Shown one piece after another: positions 29,912 to 40,000 of a stretch of 64,000 nt of DNA (the stretch's first letter is position 1; every line of letters begins with the position of its first letter). The DNA is from Nakazawaea peltata (Eukaryota; Ascomycota; Pichiomycetes; Alaninales; Pachysolenaceae), in assembly GCA_001599355.1 (NCBI GenBank), contig BCGQ01000007.1, positions 66,620-130,619 on the forward strand, read 5' to 3'. Below the pieces are notes generated by a model. That model did no database searches, was not told the DNA's origin, and saw only the letters and a list, made by a program, of their open reading frames with translations. Both the position numbers and the translations under genes were made by a program.

Positions 29912-30856
29912 CGTACTGATAATTATAGATATAGAACCCTATTAATTGCACCAGATATAATTTTTCCATCCGGCGATCATCTCTCCCAATATATATAATT
30001 TACTATTAAAAAATTTTCCTACGACACTTGGGCTGATACCGATAAAGCGATCAAATCCTGAATAGACGACTTATCTGTTATCGGGAGGGGCATGAAAGAA
30101 TGACATGGGGCAAAATACCGGCATTTAGCGAAAAAATAGGTATCGTAAAATTTTTATCGTGGGAAAAAAGGGCACGCAACGGTTGGAAAAAGGGCAAAAC
30201 CGTCTCGTAATATTAGACGCTACGCAAAATTTAGAGTTCCGCTAAGAAGTTTCTTTTTTTTTGCTTCTATTAATTGGACTAAAAAGGAATTTCTATCGGA
30301 TAGAACAGTGATGGGGCAGAGATATGAGATAAGATTAGGGAAATTAAGCAGAGAAGCAGGAATGTGTTGCAACAAGGGCCAGACAGGGGTCCGAACTTAC
30401 CGATGAAGAGCCATTCTTAAGTAAGTGTACCTTTATAGGGTTGTGATATCTACTTACATCTTGGTCTACCACTTGTAAATGCCGCGAGGATCGACTTCTT
30501 CCTGTCAATTTCCCCTCCTCCCGGGCCTTGCTTTATTGTCACTCAATTCCTTTCTATTTTTCTCATCGCTTTGATCACTCGCTCTGATTCGTTTAAAATC
30601 TTTTCCGCGCACATCACTTGCCCTTTTTGGATGCCTCTTTGCCCATGCCCTTGGCTCGCTTCTTGCATCGCGGAATTTTTCTCGAAGGCTTTGCCCTCTG
30701 ATAAGCTGATCTAATCTAGGCGGCTCAACCTAATGGAGTTAATAGGTGAAAGATCCAAGGCTCATCCGCCCTTAGCGGTTACATCATGGCTTTACAAGCT
30801 CCCATTTTACGAATCCAAATATAGTTTGCTCTCCATTTAAATCCCGAACTAGTACT
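29912..30856. other. 945-bp upstream region of the permease
   Basis: It contains the TATATATAA (29990-29998) and GATAA cluster of the permease promoter, and further right CT-rich sequence and the 3' flank of the CorA gene. No RNA or protein gene is recognised. Confidence 0.5.
30041..30082 (-). promoter_or_regulatory. GATAA cluster upstream of the permease
   Basis: GATAA at 30041, CTTATC (GATAAG on the minus strand) at 30070-30075 and TTATC at 30078-30082 fall within 42 bp, 130-170 bp before the permease ATG. This matches GATA-factor promoter architecture. Confidence 0.6.
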
Positions 30857-32812
30857 TTATACAGTTTGCTTGGCAGACGAGGTACTGTGGTAATTCCGGT
30901 GCTGGGGTGACGATTGTCGGACCCCATTGGGGTGATTGTGCGTCTGATTCCGCACCTTTTTCCGCCTTTGAACCTCCCGGTAAAGTTTCCATTCTCGGTT
31001 CCATTTCTTTGCAAATCTATACCACATTTTAAAGAATCTCATGAAATAATTCCAACATACAAATACAATGAACACAACTGTAAATGATATACTGACTTTC
31101 CAGTAATAGCCTACGTCTTTGTTCAAATCTCCGAATTTGGTAAAATTCATTCCGTAGTACGATGACCAAAACATCAACGGTAAGAAGATAACACTAACCA
31201 AACTAAGATAACTCATCGAATTGTTGGATTGCAGCAGGGTCATATTGAACACCATCGAGGTCAAATTGTTCACCATGGTTTCCATAGTTTGAAGTTCTTC
31301 TGTATAACTTTCTGTATGATCAGCCACATCACTAAGATATAATTCGCAAGTTTCTGACATGAATAATTTAGGGGTGTTATTGCTGTGCTGAGATTTGGAA
31401 TCCTTTTGCATCAGTTGTTGCTGCTTCTTCACAGAATGATCTCGCAATTGATAAACCATCGTAGTGATAGGTGAAATGTGCCTTCTAAGTAAAGACAACT
31501 CTCCTAACATAAGATACAATTCACGAATAGTCCCCATCTCCAGCTCATCGGTTAAAATATCCAGCTCGATCTCTTCTAATCTACGACGATACAGGGTCAT
31601 AATTGGGAACAGTAAATCTACAATACTGTCAATAATTGACTGGAACAAGATAGACAGATCACACGAGTCTCGTAATACAGTATCCTCATTCACCATTCGG
31701 CTCAAAATCCCACTCTCCAAATCAATTGCCGACCCCTCACAAAAAGAAACCACCACTCCATTATCTAAAATGAAAAGAGAGACCTGTTCTACACCTACAC
31801 TGAGATTTCTATAACTCAAGGGCCTATGTACTTCCAACATCTTCACTTTCCGTCTGGAGATGGACTTCGTAGCTCCATCATAATCATGGTTCTTACCTTG
31901 CAGAGACCAATCTCCGATTCTTCTCATTGTACGATCCAGAATTTGCTCCGTCACACTCTTCTCCGAGTCATCATGGTGCAGTTTCTTCTTTGTCTTTACT
32001 AATTTCATTAATGGTAAGATGCACATAGTATAATGAGAGAATTGGTCTACTTTGGTCCGTTGAGGAATGTCAATCATATCCTCAATCGAAAGTCTATGTA
32101 ATTGGAAACATTCCAGTACCGTGCGGATCAGATCCCATGAAAGTCCATTCACACTAATCCATCGTACTTTAGACCAATTTGGACGACCATTTTTTAGGAG
32201 ATCTTCTAATTTTTTCGGATCAGCAGGTGTAGCAGAACTAGCAAAGATTTCCTGGTGCTTCGACATCTCTAAATGCTCGACACGATATCTGTTTTCATTG
32301 TAATCCGTAATCGTAATAGCCGATTGTTGAGAATGCAAAGATACTTCACTTGTAGGGGTGACACCGGGCTCCCAATTGGCCCTCAAACGCAGCGAAGAAG
32401 AAGATGTCTTACTGTCATAGTATTTTCTCAGTTTCTTGTGTTTTCCATTACTTGAAGGCTGCGGTCTCATCGGCAGCTGGGACCGTCCTGAAATCGGAAT
32501 CTCCATATCTGCTTCCAGCAGATGCATCAGCTGATTTCTTCTCAGTCTCAAATTCACCATTGAATTATCATGGGGTCCACCAAAATAAGGGACCACTTTT
32601 TGTTTCTGTGGAGTGTTCTTGGTCTTCTTTCGGCTGCTTGAACTGCTGCCATGAAGAGCTGAACTCGAAGATTCAGATGAAAGAGAGAAATCACTATCAT
32701 CATCGGCACTATAATTGTAGTCTTCGTAACTCGAATCGTCAAAAATGTCTAATTCTGGTAAATCTGGGTGGTTGGGATCACCAGAATCGTAGATATTAGT
32801 CACCACTACCAT
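30857..32812 (-). CDS. CorA-family Mg2+ transporter (Alr/Mnr2-like)
   Basis: A 651-residue divalent-cation channel of the CorA superfamily. The large N-terminal cytosolic domain begins acidic (Asp/Ser-rich, residues 5-55). It contains the motif VRWISVNGLSWDLIRTVL near residue 215 and the long stalk helix LFPIMTLYRRRLEEIELDIL near 400. The signature Gly-Met-Asn at residues 554-556 (YYGMNF) follows membrane helix 1, and helix 2 (ISFTVVFIVFVCWNYFM) leads to a basic C-terminal tail. It is shorter than S. cerevisiae Alr1 or Mnr2 (about 860-970 residues), mainly at the N-terminus. Plasma membrane versus vacuole cannot be told. Confidence 0.88.
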   Translation of the reverse strand: MVVVTNIYDSGDPNHPDLPELDIFDDSSYEDYNYSADDDSDFSLSSESSSSALHGSSSSSRKKTKNTPQKQKVVPYFGGPHDNSMVNLRLRRNQLMHLLEADMEIPISGRSQLPMRPQPSSNGKHKKLRKYYDSKTSSSSLRLRANWEPGVTPTSEVSLHSQQSAITITDYNENRYRVEHLEMSKHQEIFASSATPADPKKLEDLLKNGRPNWSKVRWISVNGLSWDLIRTVLECFQLHRLSIEDMIDIPQRTKVDQFSHYTMCILPLMKLVKTKKKLHHDDSEKSVTEQILDRTMRRIGDWSLQGKNHDYDGATKSISRRKVKMLEVHRPLSYRNLSVGVEQVSLFILDNGVVVSFCEGSAIDLESGILSRMVNEDTVLRDSCDLSILFQSIIDSIVDLLFPIMTLYRRRLEEIELDILTDELEMGTIRELYLMLGELSLLRRHISPITTMVYQLRDHSVKKQQQLMQKDSKSQHSNNTPKLFMSETCELYLSDVADHTESYTEELQTMETMVNNLTSMVFNMTLLQSNNSMSYLSLVSVIFLPLMFWSSYYGMNFTKFGDLNKDVGYYWKVSISFTVVFIVFVCWNYFMRFFKMWYRFAKKWNREWKLYREVQRRKKVRNQTHNHPNGVRQSSPQHRNYHSTSSAKQTV

Positions 32813-33031
32813 TTTATGGTGTCGTTATCATCTAAACCACTAGTCAAAGCAATTGAATATGGAGATGATATTACTAAATTAGGAATAAACGATTAATTAC
32901 TTAATTTGGAATTCCAAGCCAGGATGAAAGTATTTTGTAGATTATATTACCTCATTAAGTAATTACCTAATAAAGCATTCCAACCACGCAACTATCCTCA
33001 AATACAATAATTAAGTCAAAATTGCCCCAGA

Positions 33032-33952
33032 ATGATAGTTCAAACGTTTGACCCCTCACTCAGAATGATCAATAACGTCGTTAATATACTGAGAAGGCTA
33101 GGAAGTCGAAATGTCTCACATATGAGACCAATGGGCATTCTTCTAGCCTCGAAATTGGAATCCACAACTATGGCAATTACCCAAGATTCGAAATCTCAAA
33201 GCCCTTCTAGTTCATCATCACTACCACATTCAGTCAATTTCCAATCTCTAAGACCACTTAACGCACCTTCCGACCCAGAAAATAGATTCAACAAAAATGA
33301 TCAGCTCAAAAAACTGAACCTCGGCAAAATATTACAACGTCTACAAGAAGAGATCCCAGACATCTTAAGCACATTGATCTCCTCAGACCTCATCTCATCC
33401 GACATCATCTTCAGAATATGCCCTACAACACATGAAATGATCCCAGTCTTCAAAGGATACGTCCCCTATGTCACTACACTGAAACTGCTTCAATTATGTA
33501 TTACTCAATTCATACTTAATCCCGACGTGAAGGTTCATATCTCAAAGACAAAAGTCATCAATGGAGCTGGAACCGGTGGTGAATTACTCGCCTCATCCTG
33601 TATATACCCGTCATCGACCAAAATCGTAATGAAATGGAAGACTTGCCTGGAAAACTGCCCCCATTTAACTGAGACCGATCTGGATACTGCGCGCGGATCG
33701 ATGGGAAAACACACCTGGTCCAAATTGGACCATGCGTCACTGATCTCCACATCTTCAAGCAGCCAGAACAAGTATGGACTTATCAATTTGCAGCCTACGG
33801 ATGATAAAATCGAAAGAATACTCTGTGGAGTGTTTATTTTTGAGTTAGATGAGACTAATGAGGCCATTGAAGCCATAACTATTGAAGAGATTGAATTAGT
33901 TGAGAATCGTCAGTGGATAGGTAGTGGGACGACTGGGAGTCTGGCATGTTGA
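33032..33952 (+). CDS. Unknown protein, possible mitochondrial presequence
   Basis: I do not firmly recognise this 306-residue protein. The first 35 residues (RMINNVVNILRRLGSRN) are basic, hydroxylated and amphipathic, suggesting mitochondrial import. A Ser-rich linker follows. The globular part (about 90-300) begins LGKILQRLQEEIPDILSTLI and ISSDIIFRICPTTHEMIPV. It then has a region with KIVMKWKTC and a C-terminal part ending IEEIELVENRQWIGSG. The pattern (helical start, then strand-rich part with a WK core) resembles small fungal proteins with an NTF2/SnoaL-like or DUF2358-like fold, which is a tentative guess. ATG at 33032 is the first in frame. Confidence 0.55.
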   Translation: MIVQTFDPSLRMINNVVNILRRLGSRNVSHMRPMGILLASKLESTTMAITQDSKSQSPSSSSSLPHSVNFQSLRPLNAPSDPENRFNKNDQLKKLNLGKILQRLQEEIPDILSTLISSDLISSDIIFRICPTTHEMIPVFKGYVPYVTTLKLLQLCITQFILNPDVKVHISKTKVINGAGTGGELLASSCIYPSSTKIVMKWKTCLENCPHLTETDLDTARGSMGKHTWSKLDHASLISTSSSSQNKYGLINLQPTDDKIERILCGVFIFELDETNEAIEAITIEEIELVENRQWIGSGTTGSLAC

Positions 33953-34041
33953 GCGTGTCTGTCTACTCAAGCGACCTACCAGCATTAACCGGGCCACTAG
34001 CCGGACCATCCTGACCTAACCCAACCCTTCCTGTACATAAT

Positions 34042-36717
34042 CTATACATATTTTTCACTTAATATCCCTCTATCCTCATCCACAACTTTGTTCATAAAAT
34101 CATAATCGAAATCCCCCTTGATTCTACTCTCAACAACCTCTCTGAGTAAATCAATTTCCAGTCGAATCAAATAATTGTTCTCCCTAATAAGATAAATCAC
34201 ATAAATATGAAGACAAAACATGACAATGATGAGGATTCCAAGCCATTTGGGTACACTGGCCATAATTTCTTGACCCATCGACTGAATCAGTGTACTTACT
34301 TCAGATATTTCTGTTTCTACGATCTCGAGAGCTGATTCTGATGGGGTCGCAACATTTTCTTCTTTGATTGACTTCTCGCTACTCTCCATAGCCACACTAT
34401 CACCAAGATCTTGTTTATCCACAATCTCTCCAATCTTCAGTCTTAATTCCTTAAGTAATAAAGCTGCCACCTCATTTTGTCCAGATTCCGTTTGAGACTC
34501 AATCACTTTCGTTATCCAACTGGACCCTATCCAATCAATATAATACGAAAGTTGAAATTTAGTCGAGTTAGAGGGTCCCCACAGTAAAATATACCTAGTA
34601 TTAACTGTGAACAGATTCCCACTAGGAACGTCGGGTGTCGAAGATGTAGTTAATACCGCTAAATAATCATCATCACCTTCTCCAGGCCCCCGAAGAATCC
34701 TCTCTTTCATATTAAGCTTAGTAGATTTAGGTCCAATAGAGTAACCTAACAGCTTTGAATACGAGAAAGTTCGTACAAGCTCACCTGTACTGTCATCTTT
34801 ACTGAATTTGGAGTAGCTAGTGAAATTCGATCCATCACTAAGCTCAATGAGATGCTTATGGAATGCCGTATTTTCTCCAAAAAGTACATTGAAAACCAAT
34901 CCTGGAGGTGCCTCAATCTGCTCAGTGAATAAGATCTTCTCTTTATCATGTCGACCAGAAGTATCGATCTGAGTCTCTGAGTGCTCAGAAGGTCCCTCAA
35001 TTTTATACCCACAGTCAGCTCGGAGAGTATATGTGACTCCCGGAAGTGGACCAGGTGCAAAAGTCGAATCCAGACGAGTTCTACGAGGTGTATCTCCATC
35101 AATTGACATTGTAAGTTTCAGGAAATCTTCTTCATCTTGTTCCAGGGTCAGTTCTCTTCTTAACAGATCCAGCAGCAGTTCCAGATCACCATCAAAATTT
35201 AATAACCCAATTCCATCGGTCTTATATTTCAATTTCAATTTCCGGTCTTTAAAAATAGCTGTAGGTTCACTTGGTAACTTCTCGTTCTGCTCCCATACAC
35301 AATTGAAAAACCGGAAAGTGGCATCTCGAGAGATAAATGTCGCGAAGAAATGTTTGGCCTCTTGTGTCTCGATTGCGATACCATTGTTGAACAATCCAGC
35401 TGTCAGTTTCTTCTCAATACTAATGACGTCACTGAATCCAAGTACCAAATTGGTAACCCAACCCAATATATTCGAATTGAATGCCAAATACTTCTCGGAA
35501 ACGTATAATCTACCTTGGATTAAGATTTCACGGCTTAAAGCACAACTAAAATCGTCCAAAAGTCGTTCTTCAGTGGGAATTGACGGGAATAATGTATGGA
35601 AATCGGCATTTCTCTTGAGTGTAGCGTATCTATATTGAGTATCTTTGTAAAATTCATCGATATAAAGGTTACGGTCGTATGTAGGGGCCAGCAGCAGCAG
35701 CAATTGCTGTTGTAAAAGCAGTTGCAGGTGCTGAGGCTGTCCTGGAGGTGATAATGGTGTGGCCGGAGAGCTTGGAGACGACTTCAGAGTCCCTTCTGTG
35801 AGTGATGATGATATACTAGAGCTTTTAGGTCTTCTCCCACGTCTATATGATATGATTTCTGGCTTTTGGTGCTCATGTTCAAGATGAAATTCTCCATCTT
35901 CTGATACAATTGAGATATTCCGACGATGAGACGGAGTCGACGGAGCACTATCGGTGGTACTGGTGTCTATTAGCAGTTGCTTAGTCTTTCCTCCACTTGG
36001 AGATGTCAACATAGATTGTGCCAGAGTCTTAAATGAAGAAAAGAAGGACTGGTTGGTCTCTGAAGACAGCTCAAGAGTGGAATTGTGGTCGTCAATGGAC
36101 TGATCATCAGATTTGGAAGCCGAAGAAGGTTGAGATTCACTCTCTATTGAATTCACAATCTTCTGTTTGCCCAGATGATCCAAATGTGACGACGATGACG
36201 ATGCTGATGAGATCTGTTTAAGCTGATAAATCGCCTCCTTCTGACGCTCAGAGTCCAATGAACTCCGGGACGAATGATTCGGTTGACTACTTGTATGGAT
36301 AGGCTCTAATGTAGTGAGAGGATTCAGCGGCGAAGATTTCATCATACTCGATCCATAAGATCCCATCGGCGTTGGTCCACCCATCGTCTCCCCAGCCTTT
36401 TTCACCCTTTGAATATTGATAGGATCACTATGAGGAGTACTCAAGAAACGAGTATCTATGCGGAGCCCGCTACCATTGGGTTCAGGAGTCACCTTCCCGG
36501 ACAGTTTCTCCGGTTCTTGTTCCATAATTGAAGGAATCGATTGAGTCTCCACATCATTCTCATCGGCGCTTATTTGATTTGCCCCTCTTAGCAGGGGGGA
36601 ATCTGAGGAGGTCCCAGGCAAGGGAAGAGACTCTAAAGACAGCGGCACAGAGTATGTCCAACCGTCTTCTTCCTCATTCATGATCAATTCACCTTCCTCG
36701 TCTGTGATTCCACTCAT
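34042..36717 (-). CDS. ER-anchored sterol-transfer protein, Lam5/Lam6 (Ltc1)-like
   Basis: An 891-residue lipid-transfer protein at membrane contact sites that carries ergosterol between ER and plasma membrane, mitochondria or vacuole. Order: a disordered Ser-rich N-terminus; a GRAM domain (about 359-470; NADFHTLFPSIPTEERLLDDF, YVSEKYLAFNSNILGW); one VASt/StART-like domain (about 596-760; LFTEQIEAPPGLVFNVLFGE, FSYSKLLGYSIGPKSTK); and a membrane helix (about 820-840, LGILIIVMFCLHIYVIYLI). One VASt domain and no BAR/PH domain fit Lam5/Lam6 rather than Lam4/Ysp2 or Sip3. The upstream frame to 36828 starts at TTG; ATG 36717 (MSGITDEEG) is chosen. Confidence 0.88.
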   Translation of the reverse strand: MSGITDEEGELIMNEEEDGWTYSVPLSLESLPLPGTSSDSPLLRGANQISADENDVETQSIPSIMEQEPEKLSGKVTPEPNGSGLRIDTRFLSTPHSDPINIQRVKKAGETMGGPTPMGSYGSSMMKSSPLNPLTTLEPIHTSSQPNHSSRSSLDSERQKEAIYQLKQISSASSSSSHLDHLGKQKIVNSIESESQPSSASKSDDQSIDDHNSTLELSSETNQSFFSSFKTLAQSMLTSPSGGKTKQLLIDTSTTDSAPSTPSHRRNISIVSEDGEFHLEHEHQKPEIISYRRGRRPKSSSISSSLTEGTLKSSPSSPATPLSPPGQPQHLQLLLQQQLLLLLAPTYDRNLYIDEFYKDTQYRYATLKRNADFHTLFPSIPTEERLLDDFSCALSREILIQGRLYVSEKYLAFNSNILGWVTNLVLGFSDVISIEKKLTAGLFNNGIAIETQEAKHFFATFISRDATFRFFNCVWEQNEKLPSEPTAIFKDRKLKLKYKTDGIGLLNFDGDLELLLDLLRRELTLEQDEEDFLKLTMSIDGDTPRRTRLDSTFAPGPLPGVTYTLRADCGYKIEGPSEHSETQIDTSGRHDKEKILFTEQIEAPPGLVFNVLFGENTAFHKHLIELSDGSNFTSYSKFSKDDSTGELVRTFSYSKLLGYSIGPKSTKLNMKERILRGPGEGDDDYLAVLTTSSTPDVPSGNLFTVNTRYILLWGPSNSTKFQLSYYIDWIGSSWITKVIESQTESGQNEVAALLLKELRLKIGEIVDKQDLGDSVAMESSEKSIKEENVATPSESALEIVETEISEVSTLIQSMGQEIMASVPKWLGILIIVMFCLHIYVIYLIRENNYLIRLEIDLLREVVESRIKGDFDYDFMNKVVDEDRGILSEKYV

Positions 36718-37078
36718 TGTAACACCCCTTCTAGTCTGGTTCTTGCATTCAATAGATGATTTAAATATGCGTTTCCTATTTGGGAATTGTAGTAAATTGC
36801 GATATGAAAAATTGTAAATGGTGAGCAAAAAGGGGGTGATGCGAGTATTCCGGGGGGTATTCTGGCGTAGATCACGGGATTATTCCGAGGGTGTTCGAGG
36901 ATTATCAGGAGATGATTAGGAGACCATGTTGTAGCATTCAGGTACCACTATGGAGGCGAAGTAGTCTAAGGCTACTTCACCTCAGCTGAGACAACTACTC
37001 GAGACCACTCCTTGAGACAACTACTTAATATCTACTCCATCATACTAATCCAATCACATCCACTTAATTATTATATAA
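36718..37078. other. Intergenic stretch, Lam-like gene promoter
   Basis: About 360 bp. An inverted repeat, GAAGTAG (36958-36964) and CTACTTC (36972-36978), and a direct repeat of TGAGACAACTACT (near 36988 and 37014) are seen. No gene. Confidence 0.5.
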
Positions 37079-40000
37079 TTAAAGAGACCCCTCTGCCGCA
37101 AGACGGGCAAAGAATTCTGCAGCAATACTCTTACTAAGTCTTTCACGTTGGTTTGTTCGAGTCAAAACAAAATCTTGTTCTCCACGAAGTAAAAGAAGTC
37201 TTAATAACAAATTTTCCAGTCTCAGTTGAGCCAGATCAGGGTCTGATCTCAGCTCCCGATATTCTTTGTTGGCTAAAGCACGTTGTTGTTTAGATCCTGA
37301 TGCCATAATTGTATTTCTACGCGCCATAGTACGAGTTCTAGAAGGTTGGTTGGCTTTGACATCTGCACCTCTACTGCCAATAGAAAGGAAATGCTTCTCA
37401 CGAATGATTTTTAATGTAGCCAGTGAGAATCTTTCTACTTCTTGTTTGAGTACTGAAGATTCACGGTCATAATAAACAGGAACAAGTAATAACTCTTGAT
37501 ATTTCTCATTCTTCAATTCCTCAAGTGGAGGCCCGGCTCCATTATTATGGAAAAATTCGTAACAGAGTACCTTCAACCAATCAAATACTACTTCCACTTC
37601 AGTGTTAGTCAACGGTTTACCGAATCCTGGGACAGACGAACTCGAAGTCACATTACTGATAGCATTTGTCATTGCATTCTGCCACGAAGACGTAGTCGTA
37701 GCAATTTTCGATAACCTCTTATTAGTGTTGCTGTTGCTGCTGATACTACTATTAGTCTTATGAGATTTAAGAGCATTCAAGGTGATAGACGTCTTCATCG
37801 CACTAATTCTAGGCAACAATAAACTGTCGGCAATATTGAGGACTACGATCCAAGTTTGCAAAATGACCTTCAACAATAATTCATCGGTCAAATTCGTCAG
37901 CAACACTTGGAAATTCAAATTCAAATAATCAAATAATGGTTCTAACAGTGTCTTTGTTAAATTATCAGATGGCTTATTATTCCCCAGTTTCCCACAAATC
38001 AATTTAAGCGTTTGTCTTGAGATCGCAAATTCTACAAACGATTGGAATTTCCCTACAATTAACTTAACTCCACGATCTCTGATACGAGTGATTGTTCTAT
38101 AGGCTCTACCCATACAGAAGATAGCATCGTCTCTTTCACTCTCCATAGAAATCTGCAAAATCAATTTACCTTGAGTATCCAAATCCAATTCTATGTCTTG
38201 AGGTAAACCATCCATATTGAATCTGTTCGGATGTAAATTGATCACAGAACGTCCACATACATTGTGCTGAGTACCCAAAAATGATGAGCTATCCCACACT
38301 GTACATCCCAATATGGCACTAGAACCGCCAGGAACAACAATTTCGAATTCTTCATCCCATTCAGGATTAATACTGTTCTTGACAGCTCTCGTCTTCAGAA
38401 TTCTCGTCTTGTTATTTCCATCGATCAAAGAAACATAACTATCGGGAAGTCTTGAATTTGCAGATGAGAATCGCTTCAAATTCTCGGCTCCTACGACTCT
38501 TATGGAGAACAAATGGGCGGTAGCTCGTTGAGATTTGGAACTGCCAGAGCTAGAAGAATGAGCTCTAATTACCAGTGACACACTCTCAGGACCAATCAAG
38601 TCTTCTAATTTTTGCATATTAGTCAACAATGCTTCTAAATTGTTGAGGGCAACACAAGTACGAGGCTTGAAATCAAAGGTCTTCGGCATTTGAGCCTTAG
38701 AGTTACTACCAGATACTACGTTTTTTATCCAATCGGTGCTTGAGTTGAGCATATTTTGGAATTCTGTGTCAGAACTAGCAGAAGCGTCTTTGGATTCCTC
38801 AGTTTCTGACTGATCGAGATCCAGAATAACTAGCTCCATCATCATGTTGGCATACTCAATCATTCCCAATGAAAGATATTTAGTAAGCTTGGTCATAAGT
38901 TTCAGATTCTGCAACGAATCAGCCCAACCAAGATCTTTCAAGACATTAAAAGACTGATTTACCAAAGCAAATACATCAATAATAGAGGAAGAAAACATCT
39001 TCTCTTCTTCGATGTTGACAGGCTCTAGCTTATCTTCCGATACCAGTTGTCTAATGAACTGGATCATCTTATTACCACTCTCTTCACACCACTCATTTAT
39101 ATAAGGATAAAAGAACAGTTCCAAATCGAATTTGAAAACTTTGTTAGAGGGGGATACCTGACTGAAAATTGACCTAATCTCCAAAAGCATCTTATAAACC
39201 TCAATGGCATCCCCATAGTTAATTACATTCTTAGTATAAGATTTAATATGTAGAAGCATGTTCTTGGCATCAGCAGCGAACATCAGTGTGGACAAAGAAC
39301 AGGACATTTGGGGGATATATAATACGCCAAGAAGGGGGTTAGGATATCTTTTAGTGAGAAGTTTGGCATCTTCAATCACCTTGTTACCTACCTCCATGAC
39401 GTGAGCCAAGCTCAAGGTATTGTCTCGAGGAATTACGTTTAATAAGTGAACATATCTGAGTTCAGCTGTTTTTATAACAGAATTAGACAACTTCTTTTCC
39501 CATTTCTCAGGTAATCCACTTGTCTTGATAATTAATTCGAAAAGAGGCTGCTCTTCTACTCTTGCGAGCATCTCCATCAGTCCTGCAAACTTGGGTTTCG
39601 TCTCTGAGTACACTTGCCTCAACAAATCTCTCAATTCTTTATATATCTGGACATAATTGAAACTCAAATTAGTAACCCATTCCTGTTTGATCTGAGTAGG
39701 CCAAGTTACTTGGGCACTCACCTGTTGACTCTCATAAAAGTTGAAGAAATCAGAGAGCATGGTATGATCGAGATGTACCTGGAGAAGTGACCCATTAAGA
39801 GCTGAATATATATATGCCATTTTAGTGAAGGGGTCAAGACCCCAATGTTTACTACAAGTTTCCAATAAATCTATTGATCCCTTGGACAACAATAAGGTTG
39901 CTGAAGTCTCCCTGTAATCATACTCGAAACATTTGATCAGAAATTTGATAAAAGTTTCTCTTGGGTCGGAAGGAATGATGGAAGTCGATGTTCTGGAATC

